Below, piece after piece: positions 16,881 to 24,496 of a DNA stretch of 64,000 nt. Origin of the DNA: Treponema denticola. GTDB taxonomy: Bacteria; Spirochaetota; Spirochaetia; Treponematales; Treponemataceae. A program made the position numbers and the translations under genes. A model generated the notes under the pieces. That model was not told the origin of the DNA and did no database searches. It was given only the letters and a program-made list of their open reading frames with translations. Within the stretch, counting starts at the first letter, position 1. Each line of letters begins with the position of its first letter. The stretch is from positions 1,674,001 through 1,738,000 of the forward strand of contig NZ_CP038800.1 of assembly GCF_024400535.1 (NCBI RefSeq), in the 5' to 3' direction.

Positions 16881-17957
16881 CTTAGCCTCCGGGTTGAAAA
16901 AGCCTTCATCCGTAATTATACCTGTACAAAGCTCATAAGGCGTTATATCAAAGGCAGGATAAAGCCCTGAGATTGAACCTCGATTTTTTCTGCTTTTCTC
17001 ATCAGGCAGAATAGCCGTCCTTTTTCCCATAGCATAAAGAGCTTCTTCGGGATTTCTATATTCGATTTTTACCTCTTTTGCCGAAACATAGTTTTTATCG
17101 GGAAAGCCTATTGCATAATAAGGAATACCAAAGTAACTTGCAGCTATAGCAATTTGAAGGGTTCCTATCTTGTTTATGATAGAACCGTCAAGGCTTATAA
17201 CGTCGGAAGCTGAAACACAAAAGTCAATTTTTTTTTCGCTCATTAAAAGGGCTATCATATTGTCGGTAATAACGGTTGTCTCAAAACCCATGTCATAGGC
17301 CAAAGAAGCGGTCAATCGGGCTCCTTGAAAATATGGACGGGTTTCGGCACAAAAAACCTTTATATTTTTACCGGTTTCTTTAAACCTGCGTAAATATCCG
17401 CCGACTGTAGTTTCTCCGAAACATTGGGTTAAAATTGAAGAGCCGTCCGGAACCAAATCGGCAAAAAAAGAGCCGGCTGCCGTATTTTTTTTATACCTGA
17501 GATTGTTTTGTTCCACCGCATTTTGTTTTAAGGAGGTAATAATTTCATTTGAAGACAATCCGCTTTGGATGAGTCTTTCCAAAAGGCTAAATGATTCGGC
17601 TGTAATAAGCTGCATCGCCTTGCTTGTGGTAGGACGGGCATGGGATAGAATATATGCTGCCTCTTTCATAAACTCAAGGTACGCCGTTTTTGAAAGATTT
17701 TTTCCTTGATAAGCAGCAAGAGCCATACCCATAGCAGCCGCTGCAAAAGGCCCTCCGCTTTGGGTTACCATATCGGCAATAGCCTTTGCAACTTCCGCAT
17801 ATGTTTTACATATACAAAATTCTTTTTTTTCGGGATAAATACGCCTGTCTAAAATACGCACTTCTCCGCATTCTTCATCAAACCAAGCAACATTTTCATA
17901 TTGCAAAATAAAGCCTAAATTATAATCTTCTCTAGGCTGTTTTTTAATATCAATCAT
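16875..17957 (-). CDS. mtnA: S-methyl-5-thioribose-1-phosphate isomerase-like protein (eIF2B-alpha family)
   Basis: MtnA isomerises 5-methylthioribose-1-phosphate to the ribulose form in methionine salvage. The 360-aa protein has the eIF-2B-like domain with FAAAAMGMALAA near residue 95, the catalytic Cys segment ILTQCFGETTVGGYL (C near residue 180, usually ILTHCNTG), ETRPYFQGARLTASLA and the Asp/NKIGT segment SASDVISLDGSIINKIGT. Changes around the Cys motif mean it could be a related sugar-phosphate isomerase (5-deoxyribose or ribose-1,5-bisphosphate type). The ATG at 17957 lies six bases after a good -10 box, so the mRNA appears leaderless. Its 3' end overlaps the split gene by 6 bases, convergent. 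Confidence 0.8.
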   Translation of the reverse strand: MIDIKKQPREDYNLGFILQYENVAWFDEECGEVRILDRRIYPEKKEFCICKTYAEVAKAIADMVTQSGGPFAAAAMGMALAAYQGKNLSKTAYLEFMKEAAYILSHARPTTSKAMQLITAESFSLLERLIQSGLSSNEIITSLKQNAVEQNNLRYKKNTAAGSFFADLVPDGSSILTQCFGETTVGGYLRRFKETGKNIKVFCAETRPYFQGARLTASLAYDMGFETTVITDNMIALLMSEKKIDFCVSASDVISLDGSIINKIGTLQIAIAASYFGIPYYAIGFPDKNYVSAKEVKIEYRNPEEALYAMGKRTAILPDEKSRKNRGSISGLYPAFDITPYELCTGIITDEGFFNPEAKL

Positions 17958-17963
17958 AATAAT

Positions 17964-17992
17964 ACTATAATCATTTTAGGTATTTTTGTCAT
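17964..17992 (-). promoter_or_regulatory. Promoter of the mtnA-like gene, placed for a leaderless mRNA
   Basis: On the minus strand ATGACA (17992-17987), 17-base spacer, TATAGT (17969-17964). Six bases separate the -10 box from the start codon, exactly as at smpB. Confidence 0.55.
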
Positions 17993-18010
17993 CTTTTTTA
18001 TCTCAAAGTA

Positions 18011-18039
18011 TTGACAAAAATATAAAAAAAGCATATACT
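18011..18039 (+). promoter_or_regulatory. Upstream promoter of the tRNA pair
   Basis: TTGACA at 18011-18016, 17-base spacer, TATACT at 18034-18039. Transcripts from here would carry a leader of about 90 bases before tRNA-Leu, containing an imperfect hairpin (TGAGTAAG with CTTGCTCA, 18048-18076). Confidence 0.5.
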
Positions 18040-18089
18040 CCTCCTCGTGAGTAAGGCTTTTAGATGACTTGCTCATAAAATTGCAATAC

Positions 18090-18118
18090 TTGACATTTTT
18101 TGGGTTTATGTATATTAT
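18090..18118 (+). promoter_or_regulatory. Proximal promoter of the tRNA pair
   Basis: TTGACA at 18090-18095, 17-base spacer, TATTAT at 18113-18118; transcription would start about 12 bases before tRNA-Leu. Confidence 0.6.
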
Positions 18119-18136
18119 ACACACGCTCACTGTTAA

Positions 18137-18216
18137 GCGAGAGTGGTGGAATTGGCAGACACGCTAGACTTAGGATCTAGTGCTTCGGCGTGAGGGTTCA
18201 AGTCCCTCCTCTCGCA
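18137..18216 (+). tRNA. tRNA-Leu (anticodon TAG)
   Basis: Acceptor arms GCGAGAG and CTCTCGC pair perfectly. The anticodon stem CTAGA/TCTAG holds the loop CTTAGGA with anticodon TAG, decoding CUA. A class II variable arm with TTCG loop follows, then the T arm GAGGG-TTCAAGT-CCCTC. The CCA end is not encoded. Confidence 0.95.
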
Positions 18217-18248
18217 CAATTCCACAAAACAAAAAGTGGAGTAGAATT

Positions 18249-18320
18249 GCGGGAATAGCTCAGTGGTAGAGCGCCACCTTGCCAAGGTGGATGTCGCGAG
18301 TTCAATCCTCGTTTCCCGCT
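18249..18320 (+). tRNA. tRNA-Gly (anticodon GCC)
   Basis: Acceptor arms GCGGGAA and TTCCCGC pair. The anticodon stem CCACC/GGTGG holds the loop TTGCCAA with anticodon GCC. The T loop is TTCAATC and the discriminator base is T. No encoded CCA. Co-transcribed with tRNA-Leu, 32 bases apart. Confidence 0.95.
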
Positions 18321-18323
18321 TCT

Positions 18324-18355
18324 AAAGCGATTCGGTGAACGGATCGCTTTTTTTT
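18324..18355 (+). terminator. Rho-independent terminator after the tRNA pair
   Basis: Stem AAAGCGAT/ATCGCTTT with an 11-base loop followed by a run of T. Confidence 0.8.
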
Positions 18356-18406
18356 ATACCCTTTTATATAAAGGGCTGTCTTAAAATCAACTCTAAGGAA
18401 GGAAAA

Positions 18407-19762
18407 ATGGACTACGAAAAGAACATAACTCTTAAAGAAAAATCACATGCGGAACTTTCAGTAAAAATAAAAAAATCTGATGTTCAAGAAAGCTATAAAA
18501 AATTGCTCAACAAATATTCAAAAGAGCTTCAAATACCGGGATTTAGAAAAGGAAAGGTTCCCGTATCCGTACTTGAAACAAAATATGGCGATGCTATCAA
18601 GGGAGACCTTGCAGGAGACCTAATCGAAGATTCTTTAAAAGAAATCTTTGAATCTCTTGATGAATATGAAAGACCTCTCCCCTACTCTTATCCCGAACTA
18701 AACGAAAAACCGGAATTAAAAGTTGATGAAGACTTTTCTTTTACGGTCAACTATGATGTCTTCCCCAAGGTAGAAATTAAAAAAACCGAAGGCTTTACTA
18801 TTGAAGTGCCGGAAGCAAGCGTTTCCGATGACGACATAAAAAAAGAACTTGAAAGACTTCAAGAAAGGAATGCCCTCGTTACAGCCTGCAAAGAAGGAAC
18901 TTCAGCTGAAAAAGATCATATTGCAACAATCGATTATTGCGAACTTGACGATGAAGGAAAAACTATTTCAGGCACTGAAAGACAAGACTTTGTATTTACA
19001 ATAGGTTCAGGTCTAAATATCTATAAGATTGATGATGATATAATCGGCATGAAAAAAGGTGAATCTAAGGAAATCACAAAGACCTTCCCCGAGGACGATT
19101 CAAACAAGGACCTTGCCGGAAAAACAAAGAAAATAAAGGTAACTCTTACAGCCCTTAAGTACAAGGATTTACCGGCACTTGATGATGACTTTGCTCAAGA
19201 CATAAACGAAAAGTATAAGAACTTGGACGAATTAAAGGCCGATATCAAGAAAAAGTTTGAAATAAGTGTAGAAGAAAAAATCAAATCTTTACAAAAAAAT
19301 GCTTTAACCGAACAAATGGTTAAGGAGCATACAATAGACCTGCCCGAATCTATGGTAAGAGCAGAACTTGAATCCAGATGGATGATGATGGCTAATCAAT
19401 TTAGAACCACGCCTGAAGAACTTGAAAAAATGTTCGGTAAAGGCCCGCAATCAAAAGCAGCTCTTTTAGAAGGCTGGAGAGAGGATTCCGAAAAGACCTT
19501 AAAAGAAAGAGTTTTAATTGAAACCCTTCTTAAAGAAAAAAATATTGAAGTAAGCGATGACGAGATTGAAGCCGAATATGTCCGTTTATCCGAAAGAATG
19601 GATATTTCTCTTGATGAGCTGAAAAAATATTATTCCAACCCTCGCGAAAAAGAATATTTAAGCGAAGGTCTAAAAGAAGAAAAACTTTTTAAAGCTCTTT
19701 ATGAAAAATCGACAATCAAAAAAGGCAAAAAAATTACCTTTGAAGAACTCTTAAAAGATTAA
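18407..19762 (+). CDS. tig: Trigger factor
   Basis: Ribosome-bound peptidyl-prolyl isomerase and chaperone that meets nascent chains at the exit tunnel. The 451-aa product has the ribosome-binding tail with the GFRKGKVPVSVLE signature (about residues 40-55), a central FKBP-like domain (about 150-245), and a helical C-terminal chaperone domain. The start is ATG 18407 behind AAGGAAGG; an in-frame GTG at 18335 lies inside the tRNA terminator and is rejected. Followed by clpP after 24 bases and clpX, a common gene order in bacteria (tig-clpP-clpX). Confidence 0.97.
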   Translation: MDYEKNITLKEKSHAELSVKIKKSDVQESYKKLLNKYSKELQIPGFRKGKVPVSVLETKYGDAIKGDLAGDLIEDSLKEIFESLDEYERPLPYSYPELNEKPELKVDEDFSFTVNYDVFPKVEIKKTEGFTIEVPEASVSDDDIKKELERLQERNALVTACKEGTSAEKDHIATIDYCELDDEGKTISGTERQDFVFTIGSGLNIYKIDDDIIGMKKGESKEITKTFPEDDSNKDLAGKTKKIKVTLTALKYKDLPALDDDFAQDINEKYKNLDELKADIKKKFEISVEEKIKSLQKNALTEQMVKEHTIDLPESMVRAELESRWMMMANQFRTTPEELEKMFGKGPQSKAALLEGWREDSEKTLKERVLIETLLKEKNIEVSDDEIEAEYVRLSERMDISLDELKKYYSNPREKEYLSEGLKEEKLFKALYEKSTIKKGKKITFEELLKD

Positions 19763-19786
19763 ATTTTGCTGTTTTAAGGAAAAAAA

Positions 19787-20380
19787 ATGAGTACACTTGT
19801 ACCTTATGTAATTGAACAAACCGGAAACGGAGAACGCAGTTATGATATTTTCTCGCGTCTTTTAAAGGATAGAATTATCTTTGTAGACGGAGAAATAAGC
19901 GATATGTCGGCTGATTTGGTTGTAGCCCAGCTTTTATTTTTAGAGGCCCAAAATCCCGATAAGGATATCAGCCTTTATATAAACAGTCCCGGAGGCTCTG
20001 TAACGGCAGGCCTTGCGATTTACGATACTATGCAGCATATTCGTCCCGATGTACAAACAATTTGCTTGGGGCAATGTGCAAGTATGGGAGCAGTCCTTTT
20101 GGCGGGAGGAGCAAAAAACAAACGCTATGCCCTTCCTTCATCCCGTGTTATGATTCATCAACCATGGGGCGGGGTGCAAGGACAGGCCGTAGATATAAAT
20201 ATCCAAGCCAAGGAAATTGTAAGATTAAAAAAACTTACCATTAAATACTTTGCGGAAAATACCGGCAAAACGGAAAAGCAGGTAGCAGCCGATATGGAAA
20301 GAGATTTTTTTATGTCTGCCGAAGAAGCCTTAACATACGGTATAATAGATTCTGTTATGAATAGGAGAAAAGATGGCTAG
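19787..20380 (+). CDS. clpP: ATP-dependent Clp protease proteolytic subunit
   Basis: Serine peptidase that forms the tetradecameric chamber used by ClpX or ClpA. The 197-aa protein has the catalytic Ser99 in GQCASMGA, His124 in MIHQPWGG and an Asp in the DRDFFM-like region ([10 protein letters not shown]) near residue 173. YINSPGGSV forms the oxyanion region. It overlaps clpX by 8 bases, so the two are made together. Confidence 0.98.
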   Translation: MSTLVPYVIEQTGNGERSYDIFSRLLKDRIIFVDGEISDMSADLVVAQLLFLEAQNPDKDISLYINSPGGSVTAGLAIYDTMQHIRPDVQTICLGQCASMGAVLLAGGAKNKRYALPSSRVMIHQPWGGVQGQAVDINIQAKEIVRLKKLTIKYFAENTGKTEKQVAADMERDFFMSAEEALTYGIIDSVMNRRKDG

Positions 20381-21620
20381 AAATAGAATGGGCGGGGCTT
20401 TAATATGCTCGTTTTGCAATAAACCGGAAAGCGATGATAGGTTCATAGTACCCGGACCCGGAGGAATATGTATCTGCGATAGATGTGTTGACCTTTGCGA
20501 AAGTTATATAAAATCATACCGAACGGTACGCCCCGTAGCAAGATCCGGACCTATCCCTACCCCTCAAGAATTAAAAGACTACCTTGATGAATATGTAATA
20601 GGCCAAGAACAGGCTAAGAGAGTATTATCGGTTGCCGTATACAATCATTATAAAAGAATTATGAATCCTCCCGCTAAAGATGATGTAGTTATCGAAAAAT
20701 CTAATGTCCTCCTGCTTGGACCTACAGGATCGGGAAAAACTCTTTTAGCAAGAACTCTTGCTCAAAAGATGAAGGTACCTTTTGCAATTGCCGATGCAAC
20801 AACCTTAACGGAAGCAGGCTATGTAGGAGAGGATGTCGAAAATATCCTGCTTAAGCTTATTCAAAATGCAAACGGGGATATAAAGGAAGCCGAAAGAGGT
20901 ATCATCTTTATCGATGAAATAGATAAAATTTCCAGAAAGAGCGAAAATGTTTCCATTACGCGAGATGTATCGGGCGAAGGTGTTCAGCAGGCCCTTTTAA
21001 AAATAATCGAAGGAACCTCAGCCTCTGTTCCTCCTCAGGGCGGCAGAAAGCATCCTAATCAGGATATGCTTAAAATAGACACAACAAATATTCTTTTTAT
21101 CTGCGGCGGAGCCTTTGTAGGTCTGGACAAGATAGTGGAAGCCCGTATCTCTACAAAGCCCATAGGTTTCGGTGCCGAAGTAAAAAAACTGAACGAAAAA
21201 AATCTTACGGAGTTATATGATCAGGTTTCACCCGATGATTTGGTAAAGTTCGGCCTTATCCCCGAATTAATAGGTCGAATCCCGATAAAGGTAGCCTTAA
21301 ATGAGCTTACAAAAGAAGATTTAACCCGTATTTTGGTTGAACCTAAAAATGCCATAATCAAACAATTCCAAGCGACTTTTAAACTTGATAATGTAGATCT
21401 TCATTTTGACGATGGAGCAATCACGGCCATAGCTCAACAGGCAATCGATCAAAACACAGGCGCACGGGGATTGCGCTCTATAGTCGAAAAACTTATGCTG
21501 GATGCAATGTTTGAGGCACCGTCTTTACAAGGAAAAAAAGAACTTGTTGTAAATAAAAAAATGATTGAGAACTCCTCAATAAAGCCTAAAATACGCTTAA
21601 TCGACGAAAAAACAGCATAA
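20373..21620 (+). CDS. clpX: ATP-dependent Clp protease ATP-binding subunit ClpX
   Basis: AAA+ unfoldase partner of ClpP. The 415-aa protein has an N-terminal zinc-binding domain with four Cys (C12, C15, and CDRC..C near 34-37), Walker A GPTGSGKT (about residue 115), Walker [11 protein letters not shown], and the sensor-2 GARGLRS near residue 370. A FGL-type ClpP-docking IGF loop is represented by KPIGFGAEV near residue 268. The gene ends just before a strong terminator. Confidence 0.98.
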   Translation: MARNRMGGALICSFCNKPESDDRFIVPGPGGICICDRCVDLCESYIKSYRTVRPVARSGPIPTPQELKDYLDEYVIGQEQAKRVLSVAVYNHYKRIMNPPAKDDVVIEKSNVLLLGPTGSGKTLLARTLAQKMKVPFAIADATTLTEAGYVGEDVENILLKLIQNANGDIKEAERGIIFIDEIDKISRKSENVSITRDVSGEGVQQALLKIIEGTSASVPPQGGRKHPNQDMLKIDTTNILFICGGAFVGLDKIVEARISTKPIGFGAEVKKLNEKNLTELYDQVSPDDLVKFGLIPELIGRIPIKVALNELTKEDLTRILVEPKNAIIKQFQATFKLDNVDLHFDDGAITAIAQQAIDQNTGARGLRSIVEKLMLDAMFEAPSLQGKKELVVNKKMIENSSIKPKIRLIDEKTA

Positions 21621-21629
21621 ACCTAATAG

Positions 21630-21669
21630 ACTGCCGGCAAGGTTGTTTAAACCTAACGGCAGTTTTTTT
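21630..21669 (+). terminator. Rho-independent terminator after clpX
   Basis: Outer stem ACTGCCG/CGGCAGT and inner stem AGGTT/AACCT followed by seven T. It runs into the stop codon of the convergent gene at 21668. Confidence 0.85.
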
Positions 21670-22030
21670 AAGCATTTCCGGCGGCCAGCACTACAAGAAA
21701 CGAAAAAATAAGAGCTAATATAATCGACATAAAAAACAAAAAGGCATCTGCAATAAATTTTAAAATATGAGCTTTTTCTTTATAGCGGATCATAAAAAAA
21801 ACTTTAAATAAAATAGAACAAAAAGTGAAGATTGCCAGCAGCACACAAAAACTTATCAAAACATTTAATATAACAAAAAGACTGGCATCTAAAAAATCTT
21901 GAAAATTACTAAAAAAATTAAAAAATAGAAGAACAAAAACGGATACGGTTAAAAATCTAATTGAACGATTTAAAAAACGAATAGTAAACTGCTTATATTT
22001 GGAGTCCGGTTTTATATTTTTACCATTCAT
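21668..22030 (-). CDS. Small membrane protein, function unknown
   Basis: The 120-aa product starts with a basic stretch and has three probable membrane segments (about residues 23-42, 52-77 and 92-115). I do not recognise the family. The start is put at ATG 22030 with an AGG six bases upstream; a longer frame reaching 22072 would start inside the terminator hairpin of the rpsF operon and is rejected. It lies alone between the clpX terminator and the rpsF-operon terminator, so it needs its own promoter or read-through. Confidence 0.55.
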   Translation of the reverse strand: MNGKNIKPDSKYKQFTIRFLNRSIRFLTVSVFVLLFFNFFSNFQDFLDASLFVILNVLISFCVLLAIFTFCSILFKVFFMIRYKEKAHILKFIADAFLFFMSIILALIFSFLVVLAAGNA

Positions 22031-22046
22031 ATTGCCTAAAAAAATT

Positions 22047-22079
22047 AAAAATATGCGGATATTAATCCGCATATTTTTA
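22047..22079 (-). terminator. Terminator of the rpsF-ssb-rpsR-rplI operon
   Basis: Perfect 10-base stem ATATGCGGAT/ATCCGCATAT with an ATTA loop, A-rich on the left and T-rich on the right, so it can work in both directions. Confidence 0.8.
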
Positions 22080-22087
22080 GTAAAATA

Positions 22088-22681
22088 CTAATTTTCCGAT
22101 TCTGAAATCTGAACTTCTTCAGATACGGATGGTTCTTCGGCACCCTCAGCCGAAGTATTTTCAGCCGAAACTACATCTTCTCTGCGAGGCTTGCGTCCCT
22201 TTCGATCTGAAGTCTTAGCCGGTTTTTCTTCGGTAATTTGAGCTTCTACCGTAAAAGATATTTCTGCCGAGGTATTTTCATAAAGTTTTATAATGGCCTT
22301 ATGCACACCGGTACTCTTAACGGTCTGACCCGGAATTTCGATACGCTTTCTTTCAATATCGAAATCAAGTTTTTGAAGCTCATCAAAAAGAGTTTGGGTT
22401 GTAACGGCACCATAAAGTTTTCCGTTAGGTCCTGCAGGCATAAGAACCTTAATTGAAAGAGCCTCAAGTCTTTCTTTAAGGCCTGCTGCATCTTGGCGTT
22501 TTGCAGCCTTTTTAGCTTCAATTTCTTCTTTGCGTGATTCAAAATGAGCCAGAGTAAACTCATTACAAGGAACAGCTAAGTTCCTGGGGAAGAGGTAGTT
22601 TCGGGCATAACCCTTGGCTACATTCTTAATATCTCCTTCTTCTCCGAGATACTTAACATCTTCATTTAAAATTACTTTCAT
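22088..22681 (-). CDS. rplI: 50S ribosomal protein L9, with long C-terminal extension
   Basis: Binds 23S rRNA at the L1-stalk base. The start is ATG 22681 with AGGAGC upstream; MKVILNEDV.YLG..GD...V..GYARNYL is the L9 signature. The normal L9 length is about 150 residues; this one is 197. After residue about 155 comes a basic stretch (KTSDRKGRKPRRED) and then an acidic Ser/Glu-rich tail of about 28 residues, not part of the L9 fold. Last gene of the operon. Confidence 0.95.
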   Translation of the reverse strand: MKVILNEDVKYLGEEGDIKNVAKGYARNYLFPRNLAVPCNEFTLAHFESRKEEIEAKKAAKRQDAAGLKERLEALSIKVLMPAGPNGKLYGAVTTQTLFDELQKLDFDIERKRIEIPGQTVKSTGVHKAIIKLYENTSAEISFTVEAQITEEKPAKTSDRKGRKPRREDVVSAENTSAEGAEEPSVSEEVQISESEN

Positions 22682-22804
22682 ATACAAGCTCCTAAAAAAA
22701 TATCCGCCCAATTCCGGGAGTCGGAAAGGGCTTAATAGTTTTATTTAATGTAAGCAAAAACCATAACGCAATAAAGCTTTAGGCCGCTGCTTACACTAAA
22801 AATT

Positions 22805-23104
22805 CTACTCGTTCATAACGAAAGGAAGCAATGCAACAGCTCTTGCACGCTTAATTTCAACGGCAAGTTTTCGCTGGTGTTTTGCACAAGTTCCGGTAAT
22901 TCTTCTGGGAAGAATCTTACCTCGCTCGGTTATAAAGCGACGTAAGGCATCCGGTTCTTTATAATCGATCTTTAACTTTTGCGTACAAAAACGGCAAACC
23001 TTTTTGCGGTAAAAAGCTCTGCCCTTTCTTTTGTCTTCGCCTTCGCGAATATTATCCTGCATGTTAGCTTCCATGTCTACATCATTCATTGTTTCATCCG
23101 ACAT
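22805..23104 (-). CDS. rpsR: 30S ribosomal protein S18
   Basis: The 99-aa protein has an acidic N-terminal extension of about 25 residues before the S18 core, which shows [37 protein letters not shown], the family signature, and [11 protein letters not shown]18 pairs with S6 on the 30S platform. A 10-base gap separates it from ssb. Confidence 0.97.
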   Translation of the reverse strand: MSDETMNDVDMEANMQDNIREGEDKRKGRAFYRKKVCRFCTQKLKIDYKEPDALRRFITERGKILPRRITGTCAKHQRKLAVEIKRARAVALLPFVMNE

Positions 23105-23114
23105 TTAAATCTCC

Positions 23115-23621
23115 TTAAAATGGAATATTATCCAAATCTGAATTTCCCATATCCGGCTGGTAATCATCATAAGAAGGATCCTGTCTTCTTTGATAAGCAG
23201 AAGGTGCCTGATTTCCATCATTATACTGATTATTTCCGCCGCCCTGATATGATCCTTGGCGCTGCGGTGCGGACTGTGATTGTCCGCCCTGACCTGCCGA
23301 GCCTCCGACAAGCTGAATATTGTTAGCTACAATTTCAACCTTGCTGCGGGTTTGTCCGTCTTGCTCCCAACGGTTTTGCCTAAGCTCTCCGTCAATAGCA
23401 ACCTGTTTACCTTTTACAAGGTACTGGTTTAGGGCTTCACCCTGCCGGCCCCAAAGAACCACGTCAAAAAAACTTGCTTCTTCGCTCCAGTCATCGCCTG
23501 TTTTCCGTCTTCTGTTGACAGCTATAGCAAAATTACAAACCGCAATACCGGAAGACGTATATTTAAGCTCAGCATCTCTAGTTAAGCGGCCTACCAATAC
23601 TACATGGTTTATATCTGCCAT
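23115..23621 (-). CDS. ssb: Single-stranded DNA-binding protein
   Basis: The 168-aa protein has an OB fold in its first 110 residues (MADINHVVLVGRLTRDAELKY, FAIAVNRRR, FFDVVLWGRQGE), then a Gly/Gln-rich flexible linker and the acidic tip DLDNIPF that recruits replication and repair partners. Location between rpsF and rpsR is typical. Confidence 0.97.
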   Translation of the reverse strand: MADINHVVLVGRLTRDAELKYTSSGIAVCNFAIAVNRRRKTGDDWSEEASFFDVVLWGRQGEALNQYLVKGKQVAIDGELRQNRWEQDGQTRSKVEIVANNIQLVGGSAGQGGQSQSAPQRQGSYQGGGNNQYNDGNQAPSAYQRRQDPSYDDYQPDMGNSDLDNIPF

Positions 23622-23633
23622 AAAGTCTCCTTT

Positions 23634-23915
23634 TTAGTCCTCTAAACGAACAAAAAGATAGGTCAACATCTGAGTGATCAGCTTAAAACGCTTGTCCAAT
23701 TCAATCATCTTTGCAGGATCTGCTTCAATGTTGAAAAGCACATAACGTCCCTTTGTCTTCTTTTTGATTTCATAAGCTAAATCCCGATCGCCGAAAGGCT
23801 CTTCAGATTTGATCTGAACACCGAAATCCGCCAGAATTGAATGTAGAGCATCTATTCCCGGTTTATAGAGATCCTCTTCAACCGGAAAAACCGTCATAAG
23901 TTCATAGTTTCTCAT
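23634..23915 (-). CDS. rpsF: 30S ribosomal protein S6
   Basis: The 93-aa product has the S6 pattern MRNYELMTVFP near the start, FGDRDLAYEIKKKTKGRYVLFNIEAD, and LTYLFVRLE at the end. The ATG at 23915 has GGAGGG upstream; a longer frame to 23933 has no support. First gene of the rpsF-ssb-rpsR-rplI operon, with a short structured leader. Confidence 0.96.
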   Translation of the reverse strand: MRNYELMTVFPVEEDLYKPGIDALHSILADFGVQIKSEEPFGDRDLAYEIKKKTKGRYVLFNIEADPAKMIELDKRFKLITQMLTYLFVRLED

Positions 23916-23937
23916 GTTCCCTCCTATGGACACATTT

Positions 23938-23966
23938 CTGAGGCCCGCATTTTCTGCGAGCCGGAG
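23938..23966 (-). promoter_or_regulatory. rpsF leader hairpin, candidate S6:S18 autoregulatory element
   Basis: On the minus strand a hairpin with arms GCTCGCA and TGCGGGC closes on a GAAAA loop, with CTCCG in front and CTCAG behind. The G-U pair exists only in the minus-strand RNA, which supports an RNA role. It ends about 20 bases before the rpsF start and begins about where transcription should start. Known rpsF leaders bind the S6:S18 complex; membership here is an inference from position. Confidence 0.5.
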
Positions 23967-23973
23967 TTTTCAT

Positions 23974-24002
23974 AGAATATCAAAAAATACTATCTTAGTC
24001 AA
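23974..24002 (-). promoter_or_regulatory. Sigma70-type promoter of the rpsF operon
   Basis: On the minus strand TTGACT (24002-23997), 17-base spacer, TATTCT (23979-23974). Confidence 0.65.
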
Positions 24003-24027
24003 TACCCGGCTAAAACCGGCTAAGGCC

Positions 24028-24077
24028 TAGCATTTCATCATGCCGCATACTGTAGGCTTTAGCATTTCATCATGCCG
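24028..24077. repeat. 18-base direct duplication of the 3' end of atpK
   Basis: TAGCATTTCATCATGCCG occurs at 24028-24045 and again at 24060-24077. The second copy encodes the last residues of AtpK and its stop; the first repeats that tail after the gene. Each copy can fold as a small GCAT/ATGC hairpin. Confidence 0.8.
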
Positions 24078-24481
24078 AAGACCATTACGAAAAGAGCAAC
24101 GGTTTCGCAAAGACCTACGATAGTAATGTACTGTACAAAGCCCTTTCCTGTTTCAGCCATAGCATCGGAACCTGAAGCAGAAGCCTTACCTTGAGCAATA
24201 GCAGATGCTGCGATAGAAACACCGCAAACAAGGCCTAAGCCCAATAAGAACCAATCGCTCTGGGATGATGTAAGCATCCTGTTCATAAGCAAGAAACCGT
24301 AAAGAGTCTGCGTAAGAGGAGCGCCTGCAAAGGCGACCAAACTGAAGGGAGCGGGCTTGTTATTTAAATAACAGCGCTTCCATGCACCGATTGTTGACTG
24401 ACCTGCAATTGCAAGACCGATTGCAGAACCGATAGCTGAAATACCCAACGCAGCAGCAGCACCAAAAAAACCAAAAGTCAT
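24059..24481 (-). CDS. atpK: V-type ATP synthase subunit K (membrane rotor ring)
   Basis: The c-ring proteolipid of V/A-type ATPases. The 140-aa protein forms two helical hairpins (four membrane segments), with the Gly-rich GISAIGSAIGLAIAG in the first and the ion-binding Glu in VGLCETVALF in the second (about residue 126). Only the second hairpin carries an acidic residue, as in other tandem-duplicated K subunits. It is last in the A-B-D-I-K operon, 15 bases after atpI, behind a strong GGAGGAAGG site. Confidence 0.93.
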   Translation of the reverse strand: MTFGFFGAAAALGISAIGSAIGLAIAGQSTIGAWKRCYLNNKPAPFSLVAFAGAPLTQTLYGFLLMNRMLTSSQSDWFLLGLGLVCGVSIAASAIAQGKASASGSDAMAETGKGFVQYITIVGLCETVALFVMVFGMMKC

Positions 24482-24496
24482 ATCCTTCCTCCAAAT

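Noticed and set aside
18335-18406. N-terminal extension of trigger factor from a GTG
   Set aside because: The GTG is inside the tRNA terminator; the ATG at 18407 has a strong ribosome site and fits the family.
22031-22072. Longer start of the small membrane-protein gene
   Set aside because: It would begin inside the terminator hairpin of the rpsF operon.
22749-22795. TGTAAGCA/TGCTTACA pairing between rpsR and rplI
   Set aside because: The arms are 31 bases apart and there is no T run; no role could be supported.
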